This document shows, piece after piece, positions 59,153-64,000 of a stretch of 64,000 bases of DNA (positions are counted from its first letter, which is position 1; the number at the start of each line of letters is the position of its first letter). The DNA is from Coccinella septempunctata (Eukaryota; Arthropoda; Insecta; Coleoptera; Coccinellidae): positions 35,242,270 through 35,306,269 of the forward strand of contig NC_058189.1 in assembly GCF_907165205.1 (NCBI RefSeq), read 5' to 3'. The notes under the pieces are model-generated. The model had not been told where the DNA came from. It saw nothing but the letters and a program-made list of their open reading frames with translations, and ran no database searches. Position numbers and translations under genes: made by a program.

Positions 59153-61957
59153 TCATTTCGTGAAATAGTCCATCGCTACCAGAATGTACTTGTTTCCATG
59201 GTCTGTTTCGGGAAAGGGGCCAGCGATGTCGATAGCTACTCGTTCCATGGGAGATCCGACGTTATATTGCTTCATTGGTGCTTTTCCCTTACCATAAGGT
59301 CCGTTAGCAGCAGCGCAAACCTTGCATCTTCTACACCAATCTTTAACGTCCCTCTTACAATTTGGCCAATAGAATCGCTGCCTGACTTTTTCCAATGTCT
59401 TGTTTATCCCGAAATGTCCACCTGAAGTTCCGTTATGTAGTCTGGTCAGAATGTCTGTCACACGACTCTTCGGCACAATCAACTGAAGTCTCTGCTCAGT
59501 TCCATCTTCATTTTCCCAACAACGTTTCAGAAGACCTCCATCAATCTTCAGCGTTTCCCATTGTGCCCAATACGACTTTATATTCTGGCTCAGTCTGGAT
59601 ACTTCTTCCCAAGTAGGTCGTCTACCGCTCTTCTTCCAACACAGGATTACTTTCAAGTCGTTATCTTCCTCTTGTGCTCTTTGAATTTCTTCAGGTAGCC
59701 AGTCGTCTTCGATTACGGTGGTCCGCCTCAAATCAATCTTTTCTTCCAGACGCGAACAATGGCTGCAATTCTCGGGACAAGGTCTTCTTGATAACGCGTC
59801 TGCATTGCGATGGCTAGTCCCCGTTCTGTGTTCAGTGTCAAAGTCATACTCTTGCAGCCTCTCAATCCATCTAGCCACTTGTCCTTCCGGGTTCTTAAAA
59901 CTCAGGAGCCATTTCAAAGCAGCATGGTCCGTTCTTAATAAGAATTTCCTTCCGTACAAATATTTGTAGAAATGTCCTACGGACTTGATGACTGCTAAAA
60001 GTTCTCTCCTGGTCACGCAATAATTTCGTTCTGGTTTGGACAACACCTTGCTGAAGTACCCGATGACTCTTTCCTGTCCATCCTGGACTTGCGATAGAAC
60101 GCCGCCAATGGCTGTATTACTGGCTTCGGTGTCGAGCACAAATTTACCTTCAGCCCTTGCGTAACTCAGAACTGGAGCTGTGACCAGAGCCTTTTTCAAT
60201 CGTTCGAAGGCTTCAGTGCAATCATAGGACCATATGTACTCCTGTCCATCTTCCGTCAATTTCGTCAGCGGCTTGGCAACGTTGGCAAAACCAGATACAA
60301 ATCTTCTATAATAAGTGCAAAGGCCTAAGAAACTCCGCAACTGACTCTTGTCTTTCGGTATAGGCCATTCCTGCACTGCCTTGATCTTATCCGGATCAAC
60401 CTTGACACCACTACGTGAAACTACGTGTCCTAAATATTTCACTTCTGTTCGAAACAGATTACATTTTTTAGGACTTAGCTTTAGGTTGGCATCACGAAGT
60501 CGCTGGAAAACCTCGGATAGGTTGCGTAAGTGATCTTGGAATGATTTTCCCACTACTATCACATCATCCAGATACACCAGACAAGTTTTCCAGAAGAGCA
60601 TTCTCAATATTGTCTCCATCAGACGTTCAAATGTGGCAGGAGCATTGCATAGACCGAAAGGCATAACTTTAAACTGCCACAGACCCGTTCCAATACTGAA
60701 GGCAGTCTTTTCTTTGTCTTTTGGATCCAAGCCAACCTGCCAATATCCACTCTTCAGATCCAAGGTGGAAAACCAACGTGATCCCGAGAGTGTATCCAGG
60801 GTATCATCAATTCTCGGTAAGGGATAGCTGTCCTTTTTCGTGGCCTGATTGAGCTGCCTATAGTCTACGCAGAATCTAGTAGTTCCATCCTTCTTCTTCA
60901 CTAATACTACGGGCGATGTCCAGGGGCTATCTGACGGTTCGATTACACCTTCTCTCGCCATGTCTTCAATAATCCTTTCAGCTTCTTCCCTTTTTGCCAG
61001 AGGAAGACGTCTAGGATGCTGTCGGATAGGTCGTGCATCACCAGTATTGATTTTATGCTGCACAACATCAGTCTTCCCTGCTTTTCCGTCCGTAGCAAAA
61101 ACGTCGGAGAACGTTTGAACTAATTTTCTCACTTCGAGTAGTTGGTATCGGTCGAGCTCTTGACATTTTGAAGTGAGGAGGGACACCAGTTCTTCAGAAT
61201 TGCTTTGCGATTTTGAGACTTCTGCAGTACTTATCCCACCCGAAATATGGTACACAGGTACACCACGTCCAATCAAGGTATCCTTCTTCAGGGTGACTGG
61301 AAACATGTTGACATTTAGCAATCTGATGGGAATGCTGTCTCTTACCCTTACCAAGGTCTTTCCAAGTAGTAGTCCTTTAGCTAAGGTTGTATCGTCAGAG
61401 GGCTCAATTACTCTCACGCAGCCACTCCTCGTTACATCGTCACATCTACCAGTCACTATGCCTTCAGTTCGCCCTGGCAACGTGATGTCCTCGGTCAGTC
61501 GAATCCGATATATCTTGTCCTCCACATCATTGAATGGAATCTCTTCACTTCCTAGCCGAAGTACGTCACTCTTCAAATCCAATTGGCATCCAAGCTTCTT
61601 AACAAGGTCCAATCCCAGAATAACTTCTTCCGTGATTCCAGCTACCAGAACTTCGTGGTTAACTGATGTGTTTCCTAATTCAATAGTGGAGACGATCGAT
61701 CCATAAGTCGGTATTTCTTGTCCAGACGCAGTTCGAAGTTTGATCCTAACTGGGCGAATCTCCAATCCTTCAGCAATTTCTGGACGCACAATGGTTTTGG
61801 TCGAGCCAGTGTCTACCAGTATTTTCACATTTCGATCATTTATCTTTCCAGGGATAACTATGCTTGATAAATCCTTAGACATTATTCCTCGGATTATCAC
61901 TTCGGGGGCATTTTTGGCTTGGGTCGATTTATGCCCCTTATCATCGACCCCTTTTAG
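59153..61957 (-). CDS. pol: pol: protease, RT, RNase H, integrase N-terminal half (copy C)
   Basis: Open frame of the same length as in A and B. The RNase H motif reads DTEAS instead of DTDAS (codon at 60125-60127), changing a catalytic Asp to Glu. S480F lies before the YLDD motif, and an Ala-to-Thr change sits near the end of RNase H. Protease DTG and RT YLDD remain. Confidence 0.9.
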   Translation of the reverse strand, partial: LKGVDDKGHKSTQAKNAPEVIIRGIMSKDLSSIVIPGKINDRNVKILVDTGSTKTIVRPEIAEGLEIRPVRIKLRTASGQEIPTYGSIVSTIELGNTSVNHEVLVAGITEEVILGLDLVKKLGCQLDLKSDVLRLGSEEIPFNDVEDKIYRIRLTEDITLPGRTEGIVTGRCDDVTRSGCVRVIEPSDDTTLAKGLLLGKTLVRVRDSIPIRLLNVNMFPVTLKKDTLIGRGVPVYHISGGISTAEVSKSQSNSEELVSLLTSKCQELDRYQLLEVRKLVQTFSDVFATDGKAGKTDVVQHKINTGDARPIRQHPRRLPLAKREEAERIIEDMAREGVIEPSDSPWTSPVVLVKKKDGTTRFCVDYRQLNQATKKDSYPLPRIDDTLDTLSGSRWFSTLDLKSGYWQVGLDPKDKEKTAFSIGTGLWQFKVMPFGLCNAPATFERLMETILRMLFWKTCLVYLDDVIVVGKSFQDHLRNLSEVFQRLRDANLKLSPKKCNLFRTEVKYLGHVVSRSGVKVDPDKIKAVQEWPIPKDKSQLRSFLGLCTYYRRFVSGFANVAKPLTKLTEDGQEYIWSYDCTEAFERLKKALVTAPVLSYARAEGKFVLDTEASNTAIGGVLSQVQDGQERVIGYFSKVLSKPERNYCVTRRELLAVIKSVGHFYKYLYGRKFLLRTDHAALKWLLSFKNPEGQVARWIERLQEYDFDTEHRTGTSHRNADALSRRPCPENCSHCSRLEEKIDLRRTTVIEDDWLPEEIQRAQEEDNDLKVILCWKKSGRRPTWEEVSRLSQNIKSYWAQWETLKIDGGLLKRCWENEDGTEQRLQLIVPKSRVTDILTRLHNGTSGGHFGINKTLEKVRQRFYWPNCKRDVKDWCRRCKVCAAANGPYGKGKAPMKQYNVGSPMERVAIDIAGPFPETDHGNKYILVAMDYFTK

Positions 61958-61963
61958 TTTCCC
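61905..61963 (-). promoter_or_regulatory. Programmed -1 frameshift signal (copy C)
   Basis: Slippery heptamer at 61963-61957 and both stems are kept. A single change at 61944 turns a possible G-U pair at the top of stem 1 into A-U, giving seven Watson-Crick pairs. Confidence 0.85.
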
Positions 61964-63217
61964 TGCTGCGACTCTTTTTCCAATTCTGGACAGTTTCGCT
62001 TGAAATGCCCACTTTTGTTGCAGTTCCAGCACACAGTATCCTTTTTCCTAGTTTGTGATATTCTGCGGATTTCTTCTCTGACAATGTCCTCAATAGATCG
62101 GTCTGTTTCTTGGACTTGTCTTACACGAAGGTGTCCTCTATGCGACGCTTGCTTCGCTGCCTCTATTTCCAAAGCCTGGGCTAAGGCATCATCTATGGTT
62201 CTAGGGCGTGCTAGTCTCAGGGCTTGTTGTATTTCGCTATCCTTTATCCCGTCCACGAATGTCTGGATTGATAGCTGTTCCAGGAAGCTATCTGGAGCAG
62301 ATGGATAAGCCAGCCTGACTAATCTCGCCACATCAGCTTCAAACTCTTGGAGATTTTCCCCTGTTTTCTGCACTCGATTCTTTATTTGTGCATGGTATAC
62401 TTGTTGTAGATGAGCATCACCATATCTCATCTGAAGTTTCGATGTAAGAACTTCGTAACAGGCTTGTTGGCTCTCCGGAATCGTTTGCAGAATGTTGAGT
62501 GCCTCTCCTCGTAGAGCTATTATTAATGCCGTGGCTTTTTCGTTATCGTTCCAATTGTTTTTCCAGCGCAGCAGCTTCAAACTGTTTTTGGTAAGTTGAC
62601 CAGGGTATTTTTCCATCAAAAGTTGGAGGCTTGATCTTCATTCTACTACCTTCGCCGTCATTTTCCGCTTTCGCTGTGCTGTAGGGTGTTGAAGCCAGAA
62701 TATCTGTTCTGTTTGACATTCTTTTCAAGGAATCTATCAATTTGGAATGATGTTCAATTATTCCTGCCATTTCCTCCAATTTTCCATTAACGTCGTCATA
62801 AACTTTGTCAAACTTTTCGTCAACTCTTTCATAAACTTTGTCAAACTTTTCATGAACACTTTCATAAACTTCGTAAAATTTCTCGTTCACTATATCAAAC
62901 TTCTCGTCTACTTTTTCAAATTTTTCATTTATGGTTTCCAGTTTCTTATCCAATTTATCTGTAAGTTGACTCACCACATCATTACAATTTTCCTTAATCT
63001 GGTCCATTTTCTCATTCAATTTTCGAGAATTTTCTTCCATTTGTTCATTCAACTCACAAGAGTTCTCGTCCATTTTCTCATTCATTTTACAAGAGTTCTC
63101 GTCCATTTTCTCATTCAATTTTCGAGAATTTTCTTCCATTCTTTCGTTCATCTTACTCAAAAAGTCCATTACCGCTTGAGTCTCCATCGCGTTCTGCAGT
63201 CTTGTGGTCACTGGCAT
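61954..63217 (-). pseudogene. gag: gag, frameshifted (copy C)
   Basis: ATG at 63217; 33-bp repeats at 63008-63139. The frame break lies in the run GGAAAAAC (CAAAAC in A and B), so the base before the A-run changed here but the break stayed. The CCHC knuckle is present. Confidence 0.85.
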
Positions 63218-63264
63218 GAACTCCAAATATCCAAAATTATTTATTTAATTCGAGCGATGTTGAA

Positions 63265-63281
63265 CCGCACACTTGACACCA
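63265..63281 (-). other. Primer binding site (copy C)
   Basis: Same 17-base match as in copies A and B, one base after the LTR. Confidence 0.55.
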
Positions 63282-63282
63282 A

Positions 63283-63578
63283 TGTAACGTTTTCTTCGCT
63301 TGATTAAAACGTCCAACTTATTAAAATTATTTATTTACACTTAATACATTTATAACTCACAAACTAACTATTACACTACTATTTATTTCCACTCTTGTTT
63401 ATTTCCACTAGTCGCTTGCACTGTAACTGTACTTGTACTTTCCTACCTGATCCTCCGCTGGGCTTATATAGGCGCCGGAAACATTCAGGTACCTTCGCGA
63501 ACCTTTCGCGATTCTTCCAGAAGGAAGCGACCGCCCTGGTTCTCGAAAGGTCCGACCGCAAGGGCCGGACTGGTTACA
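63283..63578 (-). repeat. 5' LTR of copy C
   Basis: 296 bp; TATA at 63463-63470 and TTCnnGAA boxes at 63494-63501, 63515-63522 and 63540-63547. One private substitution (ACCTGATCC) is present. Confidence 0.95.
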
Positions 63579-64000
63579 ATACTTTGACATCAAATGTCAG
63601 AAATATTCGAATTTTCGAGACCACTGCTATTCTCCAGGTTTGTCCTCTCTTCGAAACATAGTTGTTTTGACATTTCAGGAATCAAGATCAGAGTGTCTCT
63701 TTTCTATGAATTGCATATGGTATAAGAGTGAAATCGATGAATTAATTACACATAACTCATTGCAGAGGAATTGTTTCATTATATTCAGTTCTGATTCCAC
63801 CCTTAGCATATCGCTGCTTGATAGTCTGAAAGTATGGTAAGATTTTCAACATGAAATCAGTCTTCCCTTCCTATGAAACTGAGGTGTCGCTTTTTTACAA
63901 TGAGACACTTGCATGTAATTTCACTGAATCTTATCAAATGAACGATACATAGTCCTTCTTATTCAATATATGCCGAAATTTTGGAATCATCCTATTCATC
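63579..64000 (+). repeat. Array resumes to window end
   Basis: ATAC followed by the spacer part of a unit. It shares a 3-bp insertion (CAGTCTTCCC) only with the unit right of copy A, near 5726. There is no gene in this piece. Confidence 0.95.

Larger units (their letters stand above)
57421..63578 (-). mobile_element. Ty3/gypsy LTR retrotransposon, copy C, full length
   Basis: 6158 bp, flanked by ATAC at 57417-57420 and 63579-63582, at the same unit position as copy B. It has all lesions of copy B plus private changes: RNase H Asp636 to Glu, pol Ser480 to Phe, pol residue 30 Gly to Asp, a few gag substitutions, and G to A in its 5' LTR. By eye it is the most diverged of the three. Confidence 0.97.

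Noticed and set aside
49953..63578. Two independent insertions of the retrotransposon
   Set aside because: Identical site, target duplication, LTR differences and lesions make duplication of one insertion far more likely.

Overview
The window is eukaryotic repetitive DNA, most likely from an arthropod. This is inferred from a Ty3/gypsy LTR retrotransposon and from AT-rich small genes with a TATA box, a TCAGTG initiator and an AATAAA signal; the species cannot be read from the sequence. There are no operons, ribosome binding sites or other prokaryotic features.

Layout. 1-5442: copy A of a minus-strand Ty3/gypsy element, cut by the left window edge. 5443-49952: a head-to-tail array of a ~1306-bp unit, about 34 units, all in plus orientation. 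49953-56110: full-length element copy B (6158 bp). 56111-57420: one further array unit. 57421-63578: full-length copy C. 63579-64000: the array resumes. The whole window is therefore one tandem array interrupted by three copies of one retrotransposon. All three copies sit at the same nucleotide of the unit and have the same strand. Where both flanks are visible (copies B and C) they have the same ATAC target duplication. They also share the same internal lesions, so the element inserted once and was then amplified with its host unit.

Array unit. Each complete unit carries what looks like a small intronless Pol II gene: TATATAAA, an initiator 31 bp downstream, a ~154-nt leader, an ATG in good context, 81 codons, and AATAAA about 89 nt after the stop. 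The window holds 28 intact reading frames, 5 broken ones (three with a shared 5-bp insertion, two with a shared nonsense codon) and 2 units that lost the promoter and the 5' half of the frame. I do not recognise the protein. Eight units carry an extra 166 bp containing a 56-bp-arm hairpin flanked by a 15-bp direct repeat, just upstream of the promoter. Variant patterns show higher-order repeats, for example a 2747-bp tandem duplication at 43889-49382 and a block recurring at a 24882-bp offset.

Retrotransposon. Order in its own sense: 296-bp LTR (TGTAAC...GTTACA), leader with a possible tRNA-Leu-type primer site, coiled-coil gag with a CCHC knuckle, a G GGA AAC slippery heptamer directly before the gag stop followed by a pseudoknot-forming sequence, then protease, RT, RNase H and a DDE integrase with a GPY/F module. 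After the integrase comes a macro domain strongly resembling the ADP-ribose hydrolase TARG1/OARD1, then a CCCH zinc finger. That reading frame runs over the polypurine tract into the LTR. There is no room for an env gene. The LTR has three TTCnnGAA heat-shock-type boxes upstream of its TATA box. Shared lesions (gag frameshift, two nonsense codons, a 17-nt inverted duplication in integrase) make these copies defective. The most novel points are the captured macro domain plus CCCH tail and the amplified unknown small-gene array.
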